The notes beneath the pieces were generated by a model, which was not told the DNA's origin, did not search any database, and was given only the letters and a program-made list of their open reading frames with translations. The translations under genes and the position numbers were made by a program. 64,000 bases of DNA from JACVRW01 sp963734365 (GTDB lineage: Bacteria; Actinomycetota; Thermoleophilia; Solirubrobacterales; Thermoleophilaceae), in assembly GCA_963734365.1 (NCBI GenBank), contig CAVTGV010000002.1, forward strand, positions 372,001 to 436,000. Reading direction: 5' to 3'. Positions 40,831-49,352 of this stretch are shown here, one piece after another (positions within the stretch are counted from its first letter, which is position 1; each line of letters starts with the position of its first letter).

Positions 40831-41940
40831 CCGGGCTGCAGGGAGCGCTTGCGCGTTGTCAACGACTGCTGCCTGTCTAGCCGGCCGTCGCTGCCGGCGT
40901 ATCTCGCCCGAGCCCCGAACGATCAGGCGTGTGGGCATCAGCACCCGTCGCGGCGGACCCGTCTCGCCGTCCAGCCGCGCGAACAGCAGATCCGCCGCCG
41001 CGTGGCCCAGGCCGATGGGGTCCTGCGCCACCACCGTGATGGCCGGCTCCACGGCATCGGCGAGGGTGAGGTCGTCGATCCCCACCACCGCCACGTCTCG
41101 CCGGCGACCGGCCGCTCCGAGCGCGTGCACGGCTCCGTCGGTGATCAGGTTCTGGCCCGTGAGCAGAGCCGTCGGGGGATCCGCGAGGGCGAGCAGCGCC
41201 TCGGTGGCCTGGAAGCTCGACTCGCTGGAATCGAGCCCGGTGCGCACGAGCTCCTCGTCGTACGGGATGAGCTGCCGCGCGAGTGCCTCGCGGTAGCCCG
41301 CCCGGCGTTCGCGCGCGGTGAAGATCTGCTCGCGGTCACCCAGGAAGGCGATCCGCCGGTGCCCGCTCTCGGCCAGGTGGTCCACGGCGGTGGCCGCCGC
41401 TCCGGAGTTGTCGATCAGCACCGCGTCGGCCTCGATCGCCTCCGGCGGCCGGTCGATGAAGACGATGCCCATGCCCGCCTGGAGGTCGCGCAGCAGATAG
41501 CTCTGATCCCGCGCCACGGACGCGAGCACCAGGCCGTCCACCCGGCGTCCGCAGAACCCGTGCACCAGCTCCTGCTCGCGCTCGGGATCCTCGTCGGAGC
41601 TGCCCACGAAGGTCAGCACCCCGCGGGAGCGGGCCACCTCCTCCACGCCGCGGTGGATCGCCGCGAAGAAGGGATTGGAGACGTCGCCCAGCACGAGCCC
41701 GACGCTCGCCGACGCCCGGTCGGCGCGGCGCAGTGTGCTCGCCGTGAGGTCGCGCCGGTAGCCGAGCATCTCAACCGCGTTGCGCACGCGCTCCGCGAGA
41801 TCGGCGCGAACGGCTCCGTGGCCGTTGACCACACGCGACACGGTGCTGAGGCTCACGCCGGCCACGGCGGCCACGTCGTGCATGGTCGGACGCCGGGCCC
41901 AGCCTTCCTTGTTCGGCGGTGTGGGCGTGAATTCGACCAT
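40792..41940 (-). CDS. LacI-family transcriptional repressor
   Basis: Sugar-responsive repressor of 382 residues. The N-terminal helix-turn-helix reads MHDVAAVAGVSLSTVSRVVNG (about residues 19-39) and is followed by the hinge helix VRNAVEMLGYRRD. The periplasmic-binding-protein-like core includes SASVGLVLGDVSNPFFAAIH and VAVVGIDDLTLADA. A shared 10-base operator motif lies immediately before its own start (41944-41953) and again in the promoter of the divergent ABC importer (42066-42075), so it probably represses both. The ligand is likely an alpha-glucoside such as maltose or trehalose (inference from neighbours). Confidence 0.92.
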   Translation of the reverse strand: MVEFTPTPPNKEGWARRPTMHDVAAVAGVSLSTVSRVVNGHGAVRADLAERVRNAVEMLGYRRDLTASTLRRADRASASVGLVLGDVSNPFFAAIHRGVEEVARSRGVLTFVGSSDEDPEREQELVHGFCGRRVDGLVLASVARDQSYLLRDLQAGMGIVFIDRPPEAIEADAVLIDNSGAAATAVDHLAESGHRRIAFLGDREQIFTARERRAGYREALARQLIPYDEELVRTGLDSSESSFQATEALLALADPPTALLTGQNLITDGAVHALGAAGRRRDVAVVGIDDLTLADAVEPAITVVAQDPIGLGHAAADLLFARLDGETGPPRRVLMPTRLIVRGSGEIRRQRRPARQAAVVDNAQALPAARLGREPTPRTSDA

Positions 41941-41943
41941 TCG

Positions 41944-41953
41944 AGAAAACGTT
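41944..41953. promoter_or_regulatory. LacI-type operator 1 (repressor gene)
   Basis: AGAAAACGTT within an imperfect palindrome centred on CG, 4 bases before the lacI-family start codon. The same 10 bases recur at 42066-42075. A central CG dyad is typical of LacI-family sites, and the position would allow autorepression. Confidence 0.6.
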
Positions 41954-42033
41954 CTTTCCAGGGCGAGAGCTACCGCCGCCTGTACCCAAGCGGTTTGTGT
42001 ACACCGCCCACAAAGGGGTCAGTCGAGGTCACC

Positions 42034-42061
42034 TTGACACGACCCGCACAATCTGTCTAGT
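42034..42061 (+). promoter_or_regulatory. Promoter of the sugar ABC importer operon
   Basis: A perfect TTGACA (42034-42039), a 16-base spacer and TCTAGT (42056-42061, 4 of 6 matches to TATAAT) form a good sigma-70 promoter, with initiation expected near 42068. The transcribed leader would be about 100 bases, with the start codon at 42168. Confidence 0.65.
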
Positions 42062-42065
42062 GTTC

Positions 42066-42075
42066 AGAAAACGTT
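42066..42075. promoter_or_regulatory. LacI-type operator 2 (ABC importer)
   Basis: A second copy of AGAAAACGTT, directly downstream of the -10 and over the predicted transcription start. This is the standard place for a LacI-family repressor to block initiation. It is 122 bases from operator 1, far enough for looping between the two sites. Confidence 0.6.
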
Positions 42076-42167
42076 GTCCGAAGGTGCGCCAGCGCGTTTG
42101 GCTTCAACGTGGTCGTCAGTGGGTAAATCCCGCTCAGGTGAGGCCGAGGAGAGGGAGCACTCGCAGA

Positions 42168-43409
42168 ATGCGGACGCTGTGTGCAGTCGCAACAGCATTG
42201 ACCTTCGCTGTCGCCGTGGGATGCGGCGTCGGCGGCGACGAGGGAGGTAGCGGCGCCCGCGCCATCAACTGGTACGTCTTCAACGAGCCGGGCGGGGCGT
42301 TCGACAAGGCCGTGGCCGACTGCAACAAGCAGGCCGGCGGCAAGTACAAGATCAACTACGTCAAGCTCCCCACGGACGCCAACCAGCAGCGCGAGCTGAT
42401 CGTGCGCCGGCTGGCCGCCGAGGACGACACGCTGACGCTCGTCGGCGCGGACGTGATCTGGACCGCCGAGCTGGCCGAGGCCGGCTGGATCCTGCCGTGG
42501 GAGGGCGATGACCGCGCCGCCGCCGAGGAGGGCAAGCTCGAGGGCCCGCTCAAGACGGTCGAGTACCAGAACAAGATCTACGCGATTCCCTTCACCAGCA
42601 ACACCCAGTTGCTCTGGTACCGCAAGGACCGCGTGGATCCGCCGCCCGACGACTTCACCTGGGACGAGATGATCGACCAGGCGATCAAGAACAAGACCGC
42701 GATCGAGGTCCAGGGCGCCCAGTACGAGGGGCTCACAGTGTGGATCAACTCGCTGATCGCCGGCGCGGGCGGCCAGATCGTCAACGAGGCGGGCGACGTG
42801 AAGGTCAACGACACCGCCAAGACAGCGGCCGAGATCGAGAGCAAGCTCGGCAAGTCGTCGGCTGCTCCTCCGGGGATGTCCACCAACCGCGAGGACCAGG
42901 CGCGCCTGGGCTTCGAGTCCGGCCGCTCGGACTACCAGCTCAACTACTCGTTCATCTATCCCAGCGCGGCCGCGATCTCGCCGGAGTTCCAGAAGAACAT
43001 CGGCTGGGCCCGCTATCCGCGCAGCGTCAAGGACAAGGAGAGCCGGCCGCCGCTCGGCGGGATCAACATCGCGGTGTCCGCCTTCGCGCCTGAGCCCGAC
43101 CTGGCCTTCGACGCCGCCAAGTGCCTCGCCAGTCCGGAGCACCAGGGCGACGCGGCGGAGCTGGGTGGCCTGCCGCCCACCACCGAGTCCGTCTACCAGA
43201 CCGATCAGGTGAAGAAGGCGTTCCCGTTCGCGACCGAGCTGCGCGAGTCGATCGACGCCGCCGCCCCGCGACCGGTTACGCCCGCCTACAGCGACATCTC
43301 GCTGGCGATCCAGAAGACGTACCACCCGCCGGATGCCGTCGATCCCAACGGGATAGTCCCGAAGCTCCGTGACCGCATCGAGAAAGCGGTGGAAGGGAAG
43401 ATCTTCTGA
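42168..43409 (+). CDS. Sugar ABC transporter substrate-binding lipoprotein
   Basis: Extracellular solute-binding protein of 413 residues. The signal peptide ends in the lipobox AVGC (Cys19), so it is a membrane-anchored lipoprotein. The family 1 pattern is visible: NWYVFNEPGGAFDKAVADC, IVRRLAAEDDTLTLVGADVIWTAELAEAGW, IYAIPFTSNTQLLWYRKD and AAKCLASPEHQ. Its position divergent from a LacI repressor and beside GH13 enzymes suggests maltose, trehalose or related alpha-glucosides. The ATG at 42168 starts a clean signal sequence; upstream codons are not credible. Confidence 0.92.
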   Translation: MRTLCAVATALTFAVAVGCGVGGDEGGSGARAINWYVFNEPGGAFDKAVADCNKQAGGKYKINYVKLPTDANQQRELIVRRLAAEDDTLTLVGADVIWTAELAEAGWILPWEGDDRAAAEEGKLEGPLKTVEYQNKIYAIPFTSNTQLLWYRKDRVDPPPDDFTWDEMIDQAIKNKTAIEVQGAQYEGLTVWINSLIAGAGGQIVNEAGDVKVNDTAKTAAEIESKLGKSSAAPPGMSTNREDQARLGFESGRSDYQLNYSFIYPSAAAISPEFQKNIGWARYPRSVKDKESRPPLGGINIAVSAFAPEPDLAFDAAKCLASPEHQGDAAELGGLPPTTESVYQTDQVKKAFPFATELRESIDAAAPRPVTPAYSDISLAIQKTYHPPDAVDPNGIVPKLRDRIEKAVEGKIF

Positions 43410-44353
43410 TGGAAGCTGCTCAGGCAGAAGCTGCCCGGACCACCGAGGCCCCCGGCCGCAAGAAGATCACCGACCGCGCCAAGGCCGAGCGCAAGCTGGC
43501 CTGGATGTTATGCGCTCCCGCGGTGATCGTGATGCTGCTGGTGACCGGCTACCCGATCGGCTACGCGTTCTACCTGTCGCTGCAGAAGTACGACCTGCGC
43601 TTCCCGGACGACAAGGAGTTCGTCGGGCTCGCCAACTACGGGGACGTCCTCTCCTCCAGCACCTGGTGGTCGGACGTGTGGACCACCGTGATCATCACGG
43701 TCGTCTCGGTGTCGTTCGAGCTCGTGCTGGGCATGGCCATCGCCCTCGTGATGCACCGGGCGATCTTCGGGCGCGGGCCGGTGCGGGCGGCGATCCTGAT
43801 CCCCTACGGGATCGTCACGGTCGTGGCGGCGTTCGCGTGGAAGTACGCGTTTGACCCCACCAGCGGATTCGTCTTCGGGCTGCCGCTGATCTCCGACACG
43901 TGGCAGCCGCTGAACAGCAAGGGCGGCTCGCTGCTCGTGATCATCGCCGCGGAGGTCTGGAAGACCACGCCGTTCATGGCGCTTCTGCTCTTGGCCGGCC
44001 TGGCTCTGGTGCCCGATGAATTGCACGAGGCGGCGAAGGTCGACGGTGCCAGCACGACCCAGCGTTTCTTCCGGATCACGATCCCGCTGATGAAGCCGGC
44101 GATCCTCGTCGCCCTGCTGTTCCGGACCCTGGACGCATTCCGGATCTTCGACAACATCTTCATCATCCAACCGGGCGGCGCTCTCGGGACCGAGAGCGTC
44201 TCGATCCTGGGCTACAACGTGCTGATCAATCGGGTCAACCTCGGCCTGGGCTCGGCCATTTCGATGCTGATCTTCGCGTGCGTGATCCTGATCGCGTTCC
44301 TCTTCGTCAAGGTCCTCGGTACCAGCACCGCGCAGCAGAGAGGGGAGACCTGA
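43409..44353 (+). CDS. Sugar ABC transporter permease (MalF-like)
   Basis: Membrane subunit of 314 residues with six helices (first at WMLCAPAVIVMLLVTGYPIGYAF). The EAA loop contacting the ATPase reads ELHEAAKVDGASTTQRFFRITIPLMKP (about residues 207-233). The lead residues are basic (APGRKKITDRAKAERKL). The ATG shares one base with the binding-protein stop (TGATG), so the genes are translationally coupled. Confidence 0.92.
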   Translation: MEAAQAEAARTTEAPGRKKITDRAKAERKLAWMLCAPAVIVMLLVTGYPIGYAFYLSLQKYDLRFPDDKEFVGLANYGDVLSSSTWWSDVWTTVIITVVSVSFELVLGMAIALVMHRAIFGRGPVRAAILIPYGIVTVVAAFAWKYAFDPTSGFVFGLPLISDTWQPLNSKGGSLLVIIAAEVWKTTPFMALLLLAGLALVPDELHEAAKVDGASTTQRFFRITIPLMKPAILVALLFRTLDAFRIFDNIFIIQPGGALGTESVSILGYNVLINRVNLGLGSAISMLIFACVILIAFLFVKVLGTSTAQQRGET

Positions 44354-44354
44354 G

Positions 44355-45185
44355 ATGGAGCAGAACTCCGGACGCGACTACGCCCTTTGGTCGATCGGCA
44401 TCCTGGTCGTCCTGCTGTACGCCCTGATTCCGGTCGTGTGGCTGCTGTCGCTGTCCTTCAAGACGCCGGACGAGGTGGGTGACAAGAAGTTCTTCTCCGG
44501 CTTCTCGTTCGACAACTACGACGTCATCTTCTCGGACGACACCTTCATCGCGGCGCTGATCAACTCGATCGGCATCGCTGCCATCGCCACCGTCATCTCG
44601 ATCGTGCTGGCCGCGATGACGGCCTACGCCACCTCACGGCTGGACTTCACCGGCAAGACGCTGATCCTCTCAGGGGCCCTTGCGGTGGCGATGTTCCCGG
44701 CGATCTCGATCGTCGGCTCGCTGTTCGACATGTGGCGCTCGATCGGCCTGTACGACACCTGGCTCGGCCTGATCATCCCCTACATGACGTTCACGCTGCC
44801 GCTGGCGATCTACACGCTCTCGGCATTCTTCCGGGAAATCCCGTGGGAGCTCGAGCAGGCCGCCCAGGTGGACGGGGCCACGCCCTTCCAGGCCTTCCGC
44901 AAGGTGATCGTGCCCCTGGCTGCTCCCGGCGTGTTCACGGCGGCGATCCTGGTGTTCATCTTCGCGTGGAACGACTTCATCTTCGCCAACACGCTCACCT
45001 CCACCGACGCGGCCCGAACGGTGCCGGCGGCGCTCGCCTTCTTCACCGGCGCATCTCAGTTCGAGCAGCCGATCGGGGCCATCTCCGCGGCCGCCATCGT
45101 CGTGACCATCCCCATCATCATCATGGTCTTCATCTTCCAGCGCAGGATCGTCGCGGGCCTCACCGCCGGCGCCGTCAAGGGCTAA
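44355..45185 (+). CDS. Sugar ABC transporter permease (MalG-like)
   Basis: Second membrane subunit, 276 residues, six helices. The EAA loop is ELEQAAQVDGATPFQAFRKVIVPLAAPG (about residues 171-198). The N-terminal hydrophobic helix (WSIGILVVLLYALIPVVWLL) and the closing FIFQRRIVAGLTAGAVKG are typical of MalG-type permeases. It begins 1 base after the MalF-like stop. With the neighbouring genes it makes a complete carbohydrate importer. Confidence 0.92.
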   Translation: MEQNSGRDYALWSIGILVVLLYALIPVVWLLSLSFKTPDEVGDKKFFSGFSFDNYDVIFSDDTFIAALINSIGIAAIATVISIVLAAMTAYATSRLDFTGKTLILSGALAVAMFPAISIVGSLFDMWRSIGLYDTWLGLIIPYMTFTLPLAIYTLSAFFREIPWELEQAAQVDGATPFQAFRKVIVPLAAPGVFTAAILVFIFAWNDFIFANTLTSTDAARTVPAALAFFTGASQFEQPIGAISAAAIVVTIPIIIMVFIFQRRIVAGLTAGAVKG

Positions 45186-45202
45186 AGGAGCGCATTCCCC
45201 CA

Positions 45203-46516
45203 ATGGCAAGCATCACTCTCGACAACATCACCAAGCGCTACCCCGACGGTTTCGAGGCCGTCAAGGACATGAACCTCGTGATCGAGGACGGGGAGTTCGT
45301 GATCCTCGTGGGCCCGTCGGGGTGCGGCAAGTCCACCGCGCTGCGCATGATCGCCGGACTCGAGGACATCACCGACGGTGAGCTGCGCATCGGCGACGAC
45401 GTGGTCAACGACAAGGCGCCGAGGGACCGCAACATCGCCATGGTGTTCCAGAACTACGCGCTCTATCCGCACATGAGCGTGCGCGACAACATGGGCTTCG
45501 CGCTCAAGCTGAAGCGCGTCGACAAGGGCGAGATCGACAAGAAGGTCACCGACGCCGCCAAGGTGCTCGACCTAGAACAGCATCTCGACCGCAAACCCTC
45601 GCAGCTGTCCGGTGGCCAGCGCCAGCGCGTGGCCATGGGACGCGCGATCGTGCGCGATCCCTCCGTGTTCCTGATGGACGAGCCGCTCTCGAACCTCGAC
45701 GCCAAGCTGCGCGTGGCCATGCGCACCGAGGTGAGCCGCATCCAGCAGCGGCTCGGCACCACCACCGTCTACGTGACCCACGACCAGACGGAGGCCATGA
45801 CCCTCGGCGACCGCGTGGCGGTCATGCGCGCCGGGGTGGTCCAGCAGGTGGGCTCTCCGATGGAGCTGTACAACTATCCGGTCAACCTGTTCGTGGCCGG
45901 TTTCGTGGGCTCGCCCGCGATGAACTTCATGCCGGCGACCGTGGAGGACGACACGGTCAAGCTGCCGATCGCGGACGTGAAGCTCCCGAAAGAGCTCCAC
46001 GATGCCGTGCGCGAGCACAGCGGCCGCCAGCTGATTGCCGGCGTCCGTCCGGAGCACTTCGAGGACGCCTCGCTCGTGGGGGATGCGGCGGACCGCGGCA
46101 CCACCTTCACGGCGAAGATCGAAGTGGTCGAGTCGATGGGCTCGGAGCTGTACGCCCATTTCACGGTGGCCTCGGATCAGAGCATCGAGTCGGCGGAGCT
46201 GCGGGAGCTGGCCGAGGACGCGGGTGGCGGAGAGATTCCGATGGAGGGAGAGGAAGGGCGCATCGTGGCCCGCCTGGACCCGGCGAGCAAGGTCGAGGTC
46301 GGCCACGACGCGGAGCTGTGGGTCGACGCCAGCCGCCTGCAGCTGTTCGACCCGGATGACGGTCGCAACCTGGTGGTGGGCGACCGGGTCCCGGCAGCCA
46401 CGACCGGTGGCGGCCAGGGTGACGGCGATACCCAGCGGGATGTAATGGGGGAGGAGTCGACGCAGCAGCAGCCCGGAGCCACGGGCGGCAGCGTCGAGCC
46501 GGGGACTGGTTCCTAG
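45203..46516 (+). CDS. Sugar ABC transporter ATPase (MalK/UgpC/MsmK-like)
   Basis: ATPase of 437 residues powering the importer. Walker A is VGPSGCGKST (about residues 37-46), the signature LSGGQRQRVAMGRA (about 134-147), Walker B VFLMDEPLSNLDAKL (about 154-168) and the switch His is in YVTHDQTEAMT. A TOBE-type regulatory domain follows from about residue 235. The last 40 residues are an unusual Gly/Thr/Gln-rich tail (TTGGGQGDGDTQRDVMGEES) without known function. AAAGGAG lies 12 bases ahead of the ATG. Confidence 0.93.
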   Translation: MASITLDNITKRYPDGFEAVKDMNLVIEDGEFVILVGPSGCGKSTALRMIAGLEDITDGELRIGDDVVNDKAPRDRNIAMVFQNYALYPHMSVRDNMGFALKLKRVDKGEIDKKVTDAAKVLDLEQHLDRKPSQLSGGQRQRVAMGRAIVRDPSVFLMDEPLSNLDAKLRVAMRTEVSRIQQRLGTTTVYVTHDQTEAMTLGDRVAVMRAGVVQQVGSPMELYNYPVNLFVAGFVGSPAMNFMPATVEDDTVKLPIADVKLPKELHDAVREHSGRQLIAGVRPEHFEDASLVGDAADRGTTFTAKIEVVESMGSELYAHFTVASDQSIESAELRELAEDAGGGEIPMEGEEGRIVARLDPASKVEVGHDAELWVDASRLQLFDPDDGRNLVVGDRVPAATTGGGQGDGDTQRDVMGEESTQQQPGATGGSVEPGTGS

Positions 46517-46543
46517 CCCGGGGGAGTTGGGAGCCTTGCCGGG

Positions 46544-46572
46544 GAGGCGCGAGCTACTTGAGCTCGCGCCTC
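46544..46572. terminator. Bidirectional terminator between the ABC importer and ParB-like gene
   Basis: A perfect 12-bp hairpin (arms 46544-46555 and 46561-46572, loop ACTTG) between convergent genes. It overlaps the last codons of the ParB-like gene (stop at 46554-46556), so its sequence is also coding. No T-run is present. Confidence 0.65.
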
Positions 46573-47450
46573 AACCGGCGCACCATCGTGTCGTCGTCCT
46601 GGCTCGGATGCGCGAGGTCTTGGCGCACCGCCTCGACCACGGCGTCGTCCCACACGTGCGTGCGCAGGACCAGGTAGCGCAGGTGTGAGACCCGCATGTA
46701 GGCCTCGGTCTGGGTGCCGTCGCCGATCAGGTCCGCCTCCTCCAGCAGCTCGATCACCGGCTCGTACTCGTCCTTGAACCAGCTGAGGGCGACCTCGGCG
46801 CGGCTCATCACCTCGCCGCGATCCTGGATGGCCCGGAAGCCCCACGCCTCCACGGCCTCGGCCAGAGCGGCGTAGCGCCATTCGTCCGAGAGCTCGATGC
46901 GCGCGCGAGCGTCGGCCGGCAGCGGCACGCGCTCGTAGAAGAGCCGCTCGTGGCTCTTCAGGGGTAGGTCCGAGAGCTGGATCTCGCGGTTGGCGCCCAC
47001 CTGGGTGAGGATCTCGGTCACGTAGGCATTGATGTCCTTGTGGCCGAGGGCCCGCGCCACCGACACGCGGTGGTGGCCGTCCTTGACGAAATGCATGTCG
47101 CCGATCCGGTAGACGTCGATGGGCGGCATGCCCTCTCCGCGACGCTGGGCGACCGCGATGCGCTCCCAGCGCGGCCGCACGCGCTGCGTGGTCGGCCGAA
47201 AGCGCCTGTCGAACTCGCGCGAGCGGTCGACCGTGCCGACTATCGAGTCGAGCGTGATCACCTCCTGGCCCAGCCGGCGCTGGCCGATCTGCCCGAGCGC
47301 CTGCACCACCTCCTCGAAGGGAAGGATGTGGTTGACGTCGCTCGGCTCGCCGCGCAGGCGGGCACTCAGCCGTGCCAGGGCACGGCGGCGGCGCGCGCGG
47401 TTGAAGTCGTACTGCGCGTCGGCGCTCGGAAGACCGGTGTCCCTGGCCAT
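46554..47450 (-). CDS. ParB/Srx-fold N-terminal domain protein
   Basis: A 298-residue soluble protein with a ParB-like nuclease-fold segment around PPIDVYRIGDMHFVKDGHHRVSVARALGH (about residues 106-134). The GHHR motif corresponds to the GxxR of ParB/sulfiredoxin folds that bind nucleotides. The remaining C-terminal half is helical (WRYAALAEAVEAWGF, ALSWFKDEYEPVIELLEEADL) with no recognised DNA-binding motif, and no parA is near, so it is not the chromosome-partition ParB. The ATG at 47450 starts the conserved region. Function unknown. Confidence 0.8.
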   Translation of the reverse strand: MARDTGLPSADAQYDFNRARRRRALARLSARLRGEPSDVNHILPFEEVVQALGQIGQRRLGQEVITLDSIVGTVDRSREFDRRFRPTTQRVRPRWERIAVAQRRGEGMPPIDVYRIGDMHFVKDGHHRVSVARALGHKDINAYVTEILTQVGANREIQLSDLPLKSHERLFYERVPLPADARARIELSDEWRYAALAEAVEAWGFRAIQDRGEVMSRAEVALSWFKDEYEPVIELLEEADLIGDGTQTEAYMRVSHLRYLVLRTHVWDDAVVEAVRQDLAHPSQDDDTMVRRLRRELK

Positions 47451-47475
47451 GGACCGAAGATACTGACCGCGGACG

Positions 47476-48375
47476 TCACGGGAGCAGCCGCACCGTGCGG
47501 GCGCGGCTGGCGGCGTTGGCGGCCTCGTCGGCCACGACGCCGGTGATTCTGGCACGAAGGCTGCGCCCGCGGGCGAGCTGCTTGCGCGCGGAGCGCGGGA
47601 CACGCAAGGTGATGCTCGCCCAGCCGCCCTCCGGGTCGACGGCGGCCGTGCGCATCGTGAGCTTGCGGCCCTTCGCGCGGACGGTGCCGAACGCGCCGGC
47701 CAGGCACCCCTCCTCCCGGCAGCTCACACGCAGAGCGATGCCCCCCGCCGACAACGCGCGCTGTCTGCTCGCGACCCTGAGCCGCAGCGTAGGCGGCACG
47801 GAGTCTTCGCGGACCGGAGCCGGACAGCCCGTGCCCACCAGCTCGGTCGCCTGCTCGAGATACTTCTGATAGCCGCTGCGGTTCTCCGGGGCGGGCCGTT
47901 CGATGTCGGCGACCCAGATGCCGAAGGCGTCGCGGTCGTCCGCTGGATCGGGCCGGCCCTGGGCCACGCGTCGTTGTCGCACGATCACGGCTGTGTCGAG
48001 GAACCAGCGCAGCTGTAGATCGGGCTGCTTGGGAAAGCCGCGGTAATCACCCTCGTTGAGCACGCGGCTCATGCCGAAGAAGCCGCTGTAGCTCTGCCCG
48101 CGGAGGTTCTGCAGGCCGCTCTCGCCCAGCCCCGCCACCACCGGCAGCTCCCAGGGCAGGCCGCGGGCGGCCGCGCCGCCGGCCATCCAGCGGGCGATGC
48201 GCTGCTGGGAGGCGTCGTCGCCCGGGTAGATCGCCGGGCAGGGGTCGTCGAAGTCGGGCGCCTGGCCACCGCCCGTCTGCGCCGCGGCCGGTTGGGCGCC
48301 GGTGGCGAGGGCAGCGGCGAATGCGACCGCGAGCACGGAGAGGCGGAGTTCGGTGAGCTTGCGTGGCAGGCGCAC
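47476..48375 (-). CDS. Secreted lysozyme-like (SLT-type) protein with C-terminal beta domain
   Basis: A 299-residue exported protein. The signal peptide is LTELRLSVLAVAFAAALATG with cleavage near AAAQ (about residue 32). Residues 55-150 contain GLPWELPVVAGLGESGLQNL and YSGFFGMSRVLNEGDY, with the Glu of GLGESGLQN in the position of the catalytic Glu of lytic transglycosylases. A pair of Cys (CREEGC, about residues 218-223) and a bacterial Ig-like region follow (VPPTLRLRVASRQRALS). It may cleave or bind peptidoglycan; activity is inferred from fold-level similarity only. Confidence 0.72.
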   Translation of the reverse strand: MRLPRKLTELRLSVLAVAFAAALATGAQPAAAQTGGGQAPDFDDPCPAIYPGDDASQQRIARWMAGGAAARGLPWELPVVAGLGESGLQNLRGQSYSGFFGMSRVLNEGDYRGFPKQPDLQLRWFLDTAVIVRQRRVAQGRPDPADDRDAFGIWVADIERPAPENRSGYQKYLEQATELVGTGCPAPVREDSVPPTLRLRVASRQRALSAGGIALRVSCREEGCLAGAFGTVRAKGRKLTMRTAAVDPEGGWASITLRVPRSARKQLARGRSLRARITGVVADEAANAASRARTVRLLP

Positions 48376-48401
48376 GGCGGCGAAGGTAGCGTCTCGGCGC
48401 G

Positions 48402-49344
48402 ATGGCGTACGTATTCGTCACCCGCTCGCTGCCGGGAGCGGCCCTCGACCGGCTCCGTGAGGAGCACGATGTCGACGTGTGGCCGGAGCGGCTTCCCCCG
48501 CCGCCCGAGGAGCTCAGCTCTCGCTGTGCCGATGCCGAGGGCGTGCTCTCGCTGCTCACGGACCCCATCGACTCGGCGCTGATCGAAGCCGCTCCCGAGC
48601 TGCGCGCGATCTCGAACTACGCCGTGGGGGTGGACAACGTCGAGGTCGACGCCGCCACCGCCCGCGGGATTCCGGTGGGCAACACGCCGGGGGTGCTCAC
48701 CGACTCGACCGCCGATCTGGCCGTGGCGCTGATGCTGGGAGCAGCGCGTCGTCTGGTGGAGGGCGAGGCGTTCGTGCGGAGAGGCGAGTGGCGGACCTGG
48801 GAACCCGAGCTCCTCCTGGGTCATGACCTGCACGGGGCCACCGTGGGCATCGTGGGCTTCGGCCGCATCGGCCGGGCCGTCGCCCGCCGGCTCGAGGGCT
48901 TCGGCTGCGAGCTGCTGCATTCGGGCCGCGACGATGGTGTGGCCCTGGAGGAGCTGCTCGAGCGCTCTGACTTCGTGACGCTCCACGCCCCTCTGACGCC
49001 GGACACACGCGGGCTGATCGACGACGCGGCCCTGCGGCGGATGAAACCGACCGCCTATCTCGTGAACACCGCGCGCGGGCCGATGGTGGACACCGCGGCC
49101 CTCGTACGGGGCGCTGAAGGCCGGGGAGATCGCGGGCGCCGCCCTCGACGTGACCGACCCGGAGCCGCTGCCGGGCGACCACCCTCTGCTCGAAGCTCCC
49201 AACCTGCTGGTGATCCCCCACCTCGGCTCGGCCACCCACGCCACGCGGGAGAAGATGGCCGACATGGCGGTCGAGAACCTGCTGGCCGGCCTGGCCGGTG
49301 AGCGAATGCCCAACTGCGTGAACCCCGAGGTCTACGAGGACTAG
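48402..49344 (+). pseudogene. D-2-hydroxyacid dehydrogenase (glyoxylate/hydroxypyruvate reductase type), frameshifted
   Basis: NAD(P)-dependent D-2-hydroxyacid dehydrogenase, 314 residues if repaired. Normal features up to the break: ISNYAVGVDNVEVDAAT, the Rossmann motif VGIVGFGRIGRAVARR (about 147-162), LHAPLTPDTRGLI and YLVNTARGPMVDTAALVR. After that Arg codon the G-run at 49108-49111 (GGGG) breaks the frame: removing one G gives ALKAGEIAGAALDVTDPEPLP, which continues in the other frame to IPHLGSATHATREKM (catalytic His) and the natural end at 49344. Unrepaired, the frame runs to 49301 with an Arg/Gly/Pro-rich nonsense tail and loses the catalytic His. Real mutation and sequencing error cannot be told apart here. 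Confidence 0.82.
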
Positions 49345-49352
49345 CCGGCCCG

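Noticed and set aside
42057..43325. Long minus-strand open frame over the sugar-binding lipoprotein
   Set aside because: The plus strand has a signal peptide, lipobox and family motifs; the antisense frame is a composition artefact.
46554..47450. Chromosome-partition protein ParB
   Set aside because: Only the N-terminal fold matches; there is no ParB helix-turn-helix, no parA neighbour and no parS-like repeat seen.
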